A stretch of 64,000 nt of DNA, from contig OX155972.1 of assembly GCA_944548615.1 (NCBI GenBank), positions 13,326,614-13,390,613 on the forward strand, read 5' to 3'. The first letter of the stretch is position 1. Every line of letters begins with the position of its first letter. The position numbers were made by a program, and so were the translations under genes. Under the pieces are notes generated by a model. That model did not search any database. It saw only the letters and a list, made by a program, of their open reading frames with translations, and had not been told where the DNA came from. Below, piece by piece: positions 13,301 through 25,300 of this stretch. The stretch comes from Micropterix aruncella. Its lineage: Eukaryota > Arthropoda > Insecta > Lepidoptera > Micropterigidae.

Positions 13301-16300
13301 ATCTCCATGAAGTTGGCATACGATGTCTTGATGGTTTCGATGATCCACAAAACGCTTTTTCTTATAGATTTACCAGTGTCGCCCATTATGACCCAAATCT
13401 CATTGACAATATCGGGCAAGCTCTCCAAGTGGTTCTTAATAGACATCTGATCAATGACATAAAAGGAGAACTCTACAATATTCTTAACGTAGAAATCGTT
13501 GTTGTTGTACGAGTCGTTTAAGAAGAGTTTGAATTCGTCGACGTCCTCCTTAATCACATGCAGGTCGTTTAGGTCGTCTAAGAATTCTCTGACCCTCGGT
13601 TTTGCATCGTTCCATATGTTTTTCATGGCTCCATGGATCTCCAACGGTATGCTCTTCCATAGCGTGAGCGTTTGATTCAGGTTCAAGTAGAAGTCTTTCA
13701 TTATGCCGTTTGATGTCTGTTTCAGCTGTTGGTAAATCTCTGGTCTCCATAGAAAACTGGCTGTCAGAAGCCTGGAATGGTTGAGGCGAACGTAGGATGA
13801 GACGTCTTGAGTTGTGACATCGTCAAAATCTCGCCATGCTACCAGGTCGGCAGAACGAGCATCGTTGACTTGGCCGATCGTATGGTAGGAAATATCTAGA
13901 GAGAAAATAAATCATAATATATATATAAAACAAAGTAGGGTTTATAACAGCAACGCCAGTATGTGACAGCAGCGCCAGTATGTAACTGCCAGGTTCCAAT
14001 ATGTACCCGCGGGGTTGGACCTGGTTATACCTAGTCGTAGAATAACCACGAACAGAAATCAAGTGCAGGAAGTATTATTTAAAGCCGAAGCCAATAAACA
14101 TAAAAAAACTAACTTTCAGAAAAAATTGGACGCCACAGCTTTTTAAAGGTTAAAGCTGAAACTAAAAAAAAACCAGCACTCGATACCAAAAAAATTAAGC
14201 ACAAGATTTAACAGGGTGGGTAAGTCTCACAAGTTTGTCACTGGTTTTGCCCGGAGGTAGCAATTCTTCCTTCAGCTGTAAAAAAAAGAAATGAGAACAC
14301 GTTGCTTCTTTTCAGCGTTCTTTATTCCGTTTCTCCACGGGCACAGCAAAACGAAGAAGGTGCAAGGCACACGATGCACACGGTCACAGCAAAGCAGTAT
14401 ATAAATCCTCCAAAAGTCGACAGTAGGTAGGTCCGGACTTTGAACACTCCGATCACTAAAATGCTCCAAGAAGCAGGCCGCCACGCTACGGCAGTTGATG
14501 CTTTACAGGTGTATTATTGATAGTAAATGGTATAAAAATAGAGGTGCTCGCCCGCCCGTCTGAAGCCAAGGAAAAAAAAAACCCGGTTAGAGAGCCGATA
14601 CGCCGACATGTGCTAACCGCAAAAAATTGTCAATAATCGCTTACCAGAAAAAAGAACTACATGAATTAAAACTGCGCCGCGCTATACTCGTCGGCAGCGA
14701 CGCCGATCCTCAACTCCTCTTACGCCTGCGCTTCCACACTCCAAAATCACAAAAGCATGCCATTTTTGCAAGGCGCAAGTACGACCCCGAAAGAACAGTG
14801 ATGTCACCTTTGACGTTTCCGCCTGAACCAACGAGAATAGAGACGTCATTGCCGTAACCGTAGCGTTCGACACCTTCTTACACGTCAGAAAAACGGTTTT
14901 AACGACTTTTACAGTCGACTTTTAAGTCAAGTTGTGACTTAATTACGACGTTACGAAAATGAAGCAGAAAACTTCGGGAAAATAGTAGAGACGCCAGAAA
15001 ACGTGTGCAAATGACACCGAAACATGTAATTACATGGATCTGCACACGGAAAAGCATGAATCGCGAAAGAAATGTCATGAAAAAAGCAGTTTTTGTTACA
15101 GCCCCCCTTCCAAAAAGAAATCGGAAGAGCCAACGAACGATTTCAAATGAATCGTCCCGATTCTAGCTCCACTCTCATGGGCTAACAAAAACGCCACAAC
15201 GTCTATAACAGTGTATAAGACAGGAAAAAAAAAACTCTTCTAAACCAAATGACCAAGCTACCTTCAATAAGGGTAAACAAGTCTACAAAAACATACAAAT
15301 AAATAAACAAAATCTTCCCGTTAACTAAAGTGGAAACCCTGGTAGGTAAGTTCTGCAGAGGTCAACTGCCATTTGAAAACTCTCCACTTTCCCGTAGAGA
15401 ACACAAAACTACTTCAACAACAAAACTACTGCTTACCATGGAAGCACAAAGCCCATGTAAAAGAAAAACAACAAAACCTGGTGTCCTAAACAACCGTAAT
15501 AAACCACCACTCCTACTGAAGGAACACCAACAACGTCCAATAATCAAACCAAATACTGGCTGTGGACAAAAGAAACCGATGACTATATTGTTAGACCACG
15601 ACAGAACTAATACCTCCTCCGGTATTTGAAAAATGTCCAATACTACCTTTCATACCATCACCTTGCATACTTCCCTCTCATGACATAAATTCAATCTACA
15701 GTGTTGCTAGACAGGTTTACTAGCAAGACTGATCTCAAACGAAATGATTTCAGTGATAGTAACCACTCGGTACTACACCTTTGTAAGGAACACATTTTTA
15801 AAGTCGATCTAGTCGAACTCACAAAGACAACTTCCCGAAGAATGTTAACGAGAGACATACTAATTACACAAATTACTTAGACCCTTTAGGATTCAATTTG
15901 AAATCCTTAATATGCCAAGAGCCAATATTCTTTCCCTGAGCATTAACCAACTCGTATACCAGAGCCGACAGTTTCTTGACTATCCGACATTTTTCATAAC
16001 GTGGGGCAAACTTTGAAATAAAATAATTCCCCGCATTGCTCAAGAAGTACGTTTTCTTGTAAACCGTATCGCCCACCTCAAACTCCGCAGGACGGTGTTT
16101 ACGGTCATAATACGTTTTATTGTGAGCATGCGCATTATCAAGTTTCTTCCTCACGGTATGAAAAACACCGGAAAGTTCGCTCAGATCTTGAGCGTAGGAC
16201 AAACGACTGCCAAAAAGGACCTCAGCTTGGGACTCAGGAGATTGAGTATAAAACGAACCGTCTAAGATAGGTTCTCGACCATGAACCAAGAAGAAAGGAC

Positions 16301-19300
16301 TGAAACCCGTAGCCTCCGAAACGGCCGAATTGATCGCCATCTGAATGGCAGAAAGGTGGAGGTCCCAAGAGCGATGGTCGTTTTTTACAGACAACGCCAA
16401 CGCCGTGACAACTCCTCGATTCTGCCTCTCAGTTGGATTTACCTGAGGGCAATACTTCGGATTTAGGTAAACCTTAGGTATCCGATACTTGGACATTAGT
16501 TCGGTAAACTCCTTTCCAATAAATTGTTTTCCGTTGTCGGAAATAACATACTGAGGGACACCAAAACGCAGGAAAACCTCATGCTCCATGATACGACTCA
16601 CGATTTTGCTAGTAGCCCTCTTTAAAGGGAAAAGCAAACAGTATTTACTGAAACAACAAGTAACTACTAGTATGTGAATATTCCGATCTCTCGTCATCGG
16701 ATAGGGACCCAACAAATCGACGGAGACCATCTGGAAAGGGAAAGAACAAGACTTTGGATTGCCTAACTGACCCAAAGGAGAAATATTTGGGTGTTTATAC
16801 TGTTGGCAAGTTTCACATTGGGAAATGAATTTGACCACATCTCCGTGCAAATTCGGCCAAAAATAGCGCATTGCTAGGCGACGATGAGTTTTAAAAACCC
16901 CAAAATGCAAAGACAGATCGGACGCATGGTTATCGTGTATAAGCTTCTCTCGGAGAGGTAAGGGTACCACTAACTTCCAGTCATAAGCGCTGGTGAGCTG
17001 GTACTTTCCCTTCGTGTAGCGATACAACTCTGCATCCTTAATCTGGTAATTAGGGTAAGCGGCAGGGTTATTAGATACCGCTTGGAACAAATCGTTGTAC
17101 CAAGGATCGGCGACCACAGAAACAGATGAAACGGGCAGCAAACGCGATAACGCATCAGGAACCACATTTTCGACGCCTTTCTTATGGACGATCTCAAAGT
17201 CAAAGGCGGACAGCCGAATACCCCATCTGGCCAAACGGCCAGTTGGGTTTTTCAGACTCAAAAACCACAGAAGACTGGCATGATCCGTGAAGATTTTGAC
17301 TTTGGGGCCGCCCTCTAAGTAGCCGCGAAAATGCTCGATTGCATGAATCACGCTTAGGGCCTCCCGTTCGGTAGCAGAGTATCGCGTTTCAGCGGGTAAG
17401 AGAGTCCTACTCGTGAAAGCGATGGGATGTTCTACGCCATCCACTGTCTGGGTAAGTACGCCGCCTAAACCGTACAACGATGCGTCGCAGTGTAACGCAA
17501 ATGGCTTTGTATAGTCCGGACAAGCTAGTATCGGACTAGAAATTAGAGCTGATTTCAATTTTTGAAATGCCTCTTCCGCTTCTGGTGACCACGAAAATGC
17601 GGGAGCACCTTTGCGGGTACTGGTCAAACGTGACAGAGGAGCAGCAATACAGGAGAAATTTCGGATAAACCGACGATACCAACCGGCCATCCCAAGGAAA
17701 GTTTTAACCAACTTAGGCGAACTAGGAGTCGGAAAGTCTAATATACATTGTACTTTTTCGGGATCGGTATGTAGACCATGAGAGTCTACTACATACCCTA
17801 GGTACTTAAGTTCTCGACGAAAAAATTGACACTTTTTGAAATTAATCGTTAGGTTCGCATAAACGAGACGATCTAACACTCGGTTTAACAATGAAATATG
17901 CTCTTCGAAAGTTGAAGAGACAATAACGATATCATCTAGGTAACAAAATACTTTGTTATCGAACGACGGGTCGAACAACTGATCAGCGAGCCGTTGCATG
18001 CAGGCAGGCGAATTGCGCATGCCGAACGGACAGACTTGCATAGCAAAGAAACCACGTCCAGGAACCGTAAAACTGCACTTTTCCTGAGAGGCAGGATCTA
18101 AGGGGATTTGCCAAAAGGCGGCCGACAAGTCGATGGAAGACAAGTAGTTAGCGTCTCGTAAACTGTCCAGGATGGTAGTAATTCTCGGAAGAGGGTACGC
18201 ATCCGGCTTCGTTATCGAGTTGAGCTTCCTACTATCCAGACAAAATCTTAAAGTCCCATCGGACTTCGGAACAAAAATTGTTGGGTTATTCCAACCCCCT
18301 TTGCTAGGTTTAATAACTCCTAACTCTAGCATACGATCAACTTCCTCATTTAACAATGCTAAACGAGCGGGAGACATGGGATAATACCGCTGTTTCACCG
18401 GTGGATGATTACCCGTGTCGATAACCTGTGATATTAAATTAGTTCGACCAAGACCCTTAACGTCTGTCGAAACTTTTTGAAAACCATCGATCATTTTGTT
18501 TGCTAAGGACTGCTGATTCTCAGTCAGAGAAGCGAAAGGATGCAAAACCCTCACTTCGCTGACTGAATGCCAACTAACATCACTATCCTCAAACCTAACG
18601 AACTTCACAATTTCCGGAGCCAAATCAAATTGTCGGACAAAGTCCATGCCTAATATAAGAGAAGTGCCAATATCCGGAGCCACAACCGCTCGGATCACTT
18701 GACAACGATTATTAAATTTGAAAGGCAAAGACATATAACCGATCGTCCTAACCGTACTAGCATTTGCGGTACTTAAAGTCCAAGACGAAGTCTTGTGCAG
18801 GGTATACCCGATCTCAATTAAATATCGATGTGAGTCGGCACCCAAAATTGTGACGCTCGAACCAGTGTCAAGCAAGCCACAAACCGCAATATCACCCAAC
18901 GCAACATCTAAAAATGGACGACGGTTGTCTTTTTCCTCTTCGAACAAGGCAGAGACAGAGTGAACAAACGCATTCACTCTGTCTCGGTTCTCGAGTTTTT
19001 TGAATCGGCAGAAGTAGAATTGGGAGAATTATTACCTTTTGAGCAATCCGGACAAGTTGTCACGGTAAAATTAAATTTACCGCAACGGTAACAGTACTTG
19101 GAGTGCCCGTGATGTGAACCCCTCTGAAAACCACTATACGCTCCTCGAGGACCACCCGCATTATTCGGTTTGCCTCGGGAGTAACCGCCTCGGTGAAAAC
19201 CACCCCGATTGCTCGAACCTCTATGGGATTCTTGAGTACGATTGGATAGAGAATCAACAGCGGACACTGTGCACTGATGAAGACGTTCCTCAAGAGGAAC

Positions 19301-22300
19301 GTCCGTACCATTATTACCGGAACCAGTACAATCGACAGAGTGAACTGCTCTAGACGCAGAAGGCTTGGCTTTTGAAAGTGCCTGCAGGTTAGCATTATAC
19401 TCATTTATAGCCACATGCGTGAGTTCCTGCTGTTTCCCCACATGAAGCAGTTCTTGTATGGAATGAACAGGGATGTACGCGAAACATTGTTGCAGGTAAG
19501 GTTTTAAATTGGGTACTAGGATTGTCAGCTGCTCCGCCTCCGGCAAGGGCCTGGATAATTTATTAAAATAGCCCAATACTTCAGTAACAAAAAGATGAAG
19601 AGGTTCATCCGGTCTCTGAATTCGAGCGCGAGCCCGTTTCAACATATCGCGGTCGAAGGTTTGACTGCCAAAATTTTGGCGAAGTTCTTTGGCCAACTGT
19701 GGCCAATTGTCAATCCTGGAAGCAACCGTCCTATACCAAGCGAGCGCGTGATGTTGAAACAACTCGCACGCCGATTTCAGCAACCGTGCATCAGAAATAT
19801 TTCGTGCCAAACGATTTTCCTCAAGGCGTTCCAGGAATTCTACGACGCATGACTTTCCATCAAACACAAACCCTAAACTCAAAGGCCTTAACACCTGTTC
19901 ATTAGTAAAATCATACGGCCTGCTGACAGCGACCGGATTCCTAACAAAAACCTCGGGTTCGGAAACCGAATTACCCGCATTAGGTACACTCGAAACATTT
20001 GGAACGGCTAACGGAACAAAAAGATTATTTGATGAAACCGATGTCACCCCTAAAGGATGTACCGGCACAGGCACCTCTACCTGTACAGAAGTAGACGGCA
20101 GTAAATTTGGACTAGGAGCTCTCACAATATCTGAACACTCCTCCAGCACCTTCACGATCTCTAAAATCTCCGCCTGAAGACGTTCAAACGAAGCTGTCGG
20201 TACAACCCCAGACGTTATACGTGATACTCTATAAAAAAGATGCGTTGTTTTTGTACAAACGCGTTTAAACAAAGGTCGAGTATTGTTCTCTACCAAATCC
20301 TCGACAAATTCTTGGAGACACAAGAGTCGAATGGAACATTCGTTAAACTCTTGCTCGGGATCCAGATCCGTCGACGTGAATGAATCTGCAGGAAACTGTT
20401 TAAGCAGCGAACTAAACTGTCGGCGCATCGACTCCACAAGCGTCGGGGTAACCTCCCGAATTTTGAATTCGTAATCCAATTCTTTTTTAACTAAGTGTGA
20501 GGCAGAATAATACACAAGCACGGGGGAAGCCATCTCAACTACTTGCGTATTAAAAATATAAACAAGCAGAAAATTTAAAAGTTTAAAAAAAAATTTTTTT
20601 TTTTAAAAAAAAAACTAAAAAATTATTCACAAAAAAATAATTCACCAAAAAAATTTTTTTTATTTATGGTAAAAAAATCAAATATAAAAAATTGTTCTGC
20701 TCAATAAAAAAAACAAAAAAAAAACGAAATATTTTTTTTTAAAATAAAAAATAAATTTAGAAAATAAATAACTAGAACGATCTGACCTCAACGATTGCTG
20801 ACGAGCACCTCTATTCACCTGACACCTTTAACCAATGGAGCGGAGTATTCAATCTTCGGACCTGAAATTTACAAAAAAACAATTTAATAAACAGTCTATA
20901 ACAATCTTTGAACACGGCAAGCCTCTATCTTGCTGACGAGGCTATTTCCCGACAACCGTATCGGATTACCAAATAGAACAGAAAAAATGAGAAAGAAAAA
21001 CAATATTAGTAATCAGTAGTTAATCCTTCAAATATGGCAAGCCTCTATCCTAATGACGGGGCTATTTCCCGACAACCGTATCGGATTACAAATTAAAAAC
21101 AAAAAATTACAAAACCGCTATACTGTACCTCGAGCTACTGTACAATGATACTAGATATTATGTACAATATCTTTAAAAAACTATGTGAAAAAGAAACGGC
21201 AAGTCTGTATACAATAGAACTTCTTCGCGGTAACCGCTTAAAAAATTAAATTCAAATTACAAGAAATGTTACAGGTTAAACATTAAAGAAAACATTTAAG
21301 TAATCGCAGACGTGTCTCAAAAACTAAAGAAAGAATTACTACTTAGGCTAAAACCAGTTCTAAGGCTCCACGCTGAGCGACAGTATGTAACAGCAACGCC
21401 AGTATGTGACAGCAGCGCCAGTATGTAACTGCCAGGTTCCAATATGTACCCGCGGGGTTGGACCTGGTTATACCTAGTCGTAGAATAACCACGAACAGAA
21501 ATCAAGTGCAGGAAGTATTATTTAAAGCCGAAGCCAATAAACATAAAAAAACTAACTTTCAGAAAAAATTGGACGCCACAGCTTTTTAAAGGTTAAAGCT
21601 GAAACTAAAAAAAAACCAGCACTCGATACCAAAAAAATTAAGCACAAGATTTAACAGGGTGGGTAAGTCTCACAAGTTTGTCACTGGTTTTGCCCGGAGG
21701 TAGCAATTCTTCCTTCAGCTGTAAAAAAAAGAAATGAGAACACGTTGCTTCTTTTCAGCGTTCTTTATTCCGTTTCTCCACGGGCACAGCAAAACGAAGA
21801 AGGTGCAAGGCACACGATGCACACGGTCACAGCAAAGCAGTATATAAATCCTCCAAAAGTCGACAGTAGGTAGGTCCGGACTTTGAACACTCCGATCACT
21901 AAAATGCTCCAAGAAGCAGGCCGCCACGCTACGGCAGTTGATGCTTTACAGGTGTATTATTGATAGTAAATGGTATAAAAATAGAGGTGCTCGCCCGCCC
22001 GTCTGAAGCCAAGGAAAAAAAAAACCCGGTTAGAGAGCCGATACGCCGACATGTGCTAACCGCAAAAAATTGTCAATAATCGCTTACCAGAAAAAAGAAC
22101 TACATGAATTAAAACTGCGCCGCGCTATACTCGTCGGCAGCGACGCCGATCCTCAACTCCTCTTACGCCTGCGCTTCCACACTCCAAAATCACAAAAGCA
22201 TGCCATTTTTGCAAGGCGCAAGTACGACCCCGAAAGAACAGTGATGTCACCTTTGACGTTTCCGCCTGAACCAACGAGAATAGAGACGTCATTGCCGTAA

Positions 22301-25300
22301 CCGTAGCGTTCGACACCTTCTTACACGTCAGAAAAACGGTTTTAACGACTTTTACAGTCGACTTTTAAGTCAAGTTGTGACTTAATTACGACGTTACGAA
22401 AATGAAGCAGAAAACTTCGGGAAAATAGTAGAGACGCCAGAAAACGTGTGCAAATGACACCGAAACATGTAATTACATGGATCTGCACACGGAAAAGCAT
22501 GAATCGCGAAAGAAATGTCATGAAAAAAGCAGTTTTTGTTACAGGTTTGTTCGAAAAATCAAAAAATCAAAATCAAAATGTTCTTTATTCATATAGACAC
22601 AATTAAATATTATTTTTAATTTATGTTCTTATGATGCGTCCAAGCCTTACTCCCAAGCCGTTTTGTCATTTACATAATCAGATATTGTATAGTATGCTTC
22701 TTAATACAATTTTGCTTTGATGGTAGCTTTAAACTTATTTACAGATAGTTCTCTAATAGTATGAGGAAGTTTGTTATAGAAGCGTATACATTGTCCCAAA
22801 AAAGAATTGATTATTTTGTGGAGACGAGTAGCACGTACAACAAGGTTCGAACACTTATAACTCGAGAACGGATGGACCGATTTTCATGGTTTTTGATTTG
22901 TTGTATTTGTCTCCGTCCCGAATAGCAGAATAACTATTAAAAACAAGAATTGGAAAATTGAGGAAAAATTAAAATAAAAGAAAAAACATTTTCCCATACA
23001 AAATGTAAATCCGCGTTTTTCTCATGGTCAGTTGTACGTTGGCAAATCATCCGCTTTATTTGTTCTTGCGCCTGATAAAAATACAAAAAATGTCGTATAT
23101 CACAAGGTGCTTCAATGAAGAGAATTAAACCGAGTGCATCCCATGCTGCACAATATGTAAATAGTTTAATTCTATCATGTCTTGCTGACACGCGATTGAT
23201 ATACTTAATTTTTGTACTTTTATATTTCTTTTTGTGTTGTTATCTTAATAAAATAAAATCATAAATTAAGTTCAGCTAATCTGTAACATGACATACATTG
23301 ACTGTTAAGCTGGGCATTGACGGTCAGTTTTTCGCGTCAGTCTAGACGTAAAACTGTGGCGTCACTCCAAATGGTTTTATGCCAACTAGATTTGCCCATT
23401 GACTGGCGTCACTCCGGCTCTTCAGTTTTGACCGGCACGGCCGCATGAAGGACGTGTCTCTTTGCGGAATAAAAATGGATTCCGATTCCGAAAAAGAAAC
23501 ATTCCTTGTTACTACGGCTACTGTTTGTTTTATTTTATTTTATAGCAAACATACAGATAGTAAATATATAATACTAGTATTTTAAATACATATACAAACC
23601 AAACAAATTTGCTATCCTATGAACAGTTTGCAATGCTTGCTTGCATTACAAATTAACAGAAATAACATGAACACGTTGATACTAGAAAAAATTATAATAA
23701 AGCTAATAATAATATAAGGGTAAGAAAATTAATAATTAAATAAGTTGTTAATAAGGTTATTTGGATAGAGCAAAATAGAAATATGAGTAATTGGATAGTA
23801 ATATTTATTATACATAATATGATATAATACAATAGTCTGTTATAATATAGTAATCATATAATACAGTACATTAGGATGGCAGTTAGTGAAATCTTAAGAA
23901 GTAGGAGATAGGCTAGGTATGATCGAGTCTTTTATTAAATTAAACAAGATACTAATATGAGACAAGCTATAAACCCTCATGAGAGATTCACTGCCGCTCT
24001 TCGTTTCTTAGCATCGGGAATGAAATCTGACTTCTATAATATCTAATTCAATTTTATAAATAATATCTAAAAAAAATTGGAATATTTTATCTAAATAAAA
24101 TCTTCTACAGCTTTTTGTCGATACTGTTTATTTTTTTAATTTTTGTCGGTTATTTTCCATAAACATTCTGAATTTCTATATTTTTTGAGGAAATCTATCA
24201 TTATGACAAGTCCGACACCGCCATGCCATGATTGACGACGACGACACTGCCATGACAAAAACAAAAATGCAGCACGCGCTGTCACCGCGGTCCGCGAGTG
24301 ACCGCGAGCGCTGAGAGCGAACTGACGCGTTGGATTGCCGATTGCGCACTCACGGTCAGTTTGGCGCGACGCGCCAGTTGGATTATGGTAGCCACGGAAA
24401 ATATTCGTGGCGCGTCGTCAGTTAAAACTCTAGAGTGACGATTCGACATTCACGATCAAATTTTGGATGCACGCCAGTTCAACTGACGCGAAAAACTGAC
24501 CGTCAATGCCCAGCTTTAGGCAGTACGAAGTTCGCCGGGTCACCTAGTAATATATTATTCAGTCTTCATTATTCATTGATAATTATACTCTAAAATGCGA
24601 TATACCTTAAAATTTGAATAACTTTTTGGTGCAACATAGTGCCAAGCGCCTGAACATAAAAAAAACAACTCTAAAAAATACAAAAAATATGAAATACGAA
24701 AAATGATAACAAAAATGGGGTGATATACTCATGAAGATATGTACAATTGCTTTTGAAACTCATCCAGCCTCCAAATCAAATTCCCAGATTTGAGGATTTG
24801 ATCAAACTTTCAAATGCGATTTTTTTGAAACATAAAAAAGGGGCTTGGCACTATGTTATCACCTCTTCAATTGCACTTCATGCCGAACTGTAAAATAAAA
24901 AAATCTTACCATCAGTACTGTTGAAGTGCGCCATGACGGACATATCCCTCGTTGACAGTACACATATACCGGTGTCATTTCCGCTAGTTCTATTGATCCA
25001 TATGTAACCCTTATACTCTGGATATACCAAGTACCAGGTGCTATTCATTTTATACCAACTGGATTCCGTATTTTTCTGAAAAAGAAAACACAGATTAAGT
25101 AATGCTACAGTGAACATGGAATACACATGATAAAGATGCATTTTTAAAAATATTTTGTTTATATTAATTTCACTGATAATTTAATTTATCTGATATCGGG
25201 GTTGTTACGCTTATTTTGCTGCATCCGCCTGGATTAGCTAAACAAATCTTGTGAAAATCTAAGGGGAAATTTTAATTTTCTATATAAAATCATTGATTAT

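Larger units (their letters stand above)
13943..22543 (-). mobile_element. Full-length Ty3/gypsy LTR retrotransposon
   Basis: 8601 bp with two 1158-bp LTRs at a constant offset of 7443 bp, so there are no indels between them. The flanking 4-bp duplication is GGTT (13939-13942, 22544-22547). Order in minus orientation: 5' LTR, leader, gag, pol, non-coding 3' region, polypurine tract, 3' LTR. The outer end of the 3' LTR reads TA where the 5' copy has TG, the only difference noticed. Intact ORFs and near-identical LTRs indicate a recent insertion that may still be able to move. There is no env. Confidence 0.93.
13912..24547 (+). mobile_element. Helitron, split by a gypsy element and other insertions
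   Basis: It starts with TC after an A (13911|13912) and continues ATATATATAAAACAAAGT. It ends with GCCGGGTCACCTAG before a T (24547|24548). This follows the Helitron rule of A|TC...CTRR|T insertion without target duplication. A partial copy at 31843 gives the uninterrupted 5' end. Nested inside are gypsy (13943-22543), a LINE (22556-22845) and a TIR element (23308-24515). About 0.5 kb of Helitron remains and no Rep/helicase is present. Confidence 0.65.

Noticed and set aside
14272..14857. ORFs of 60-76 codons inside the gypsy LTRs (also at 21715-22316)
   Set aside because: They occur identically in both LTRs, have no recognisable motif, and sit in regulatory sequence.
15330..15640. Possible env-like gene at the 3' end of the gypsy element
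   Set aside because: The longest sense ORF is 92 codons, without signal peptide, glycosylation pattern or cleavage site. Too short for an envelope protein.
18975..18977. Independent start of gypsy pol at a GTG
   Set aside because: GTG is not a usual eukaryotic start, and a well-placed -1 slippery site explains pol expression better.
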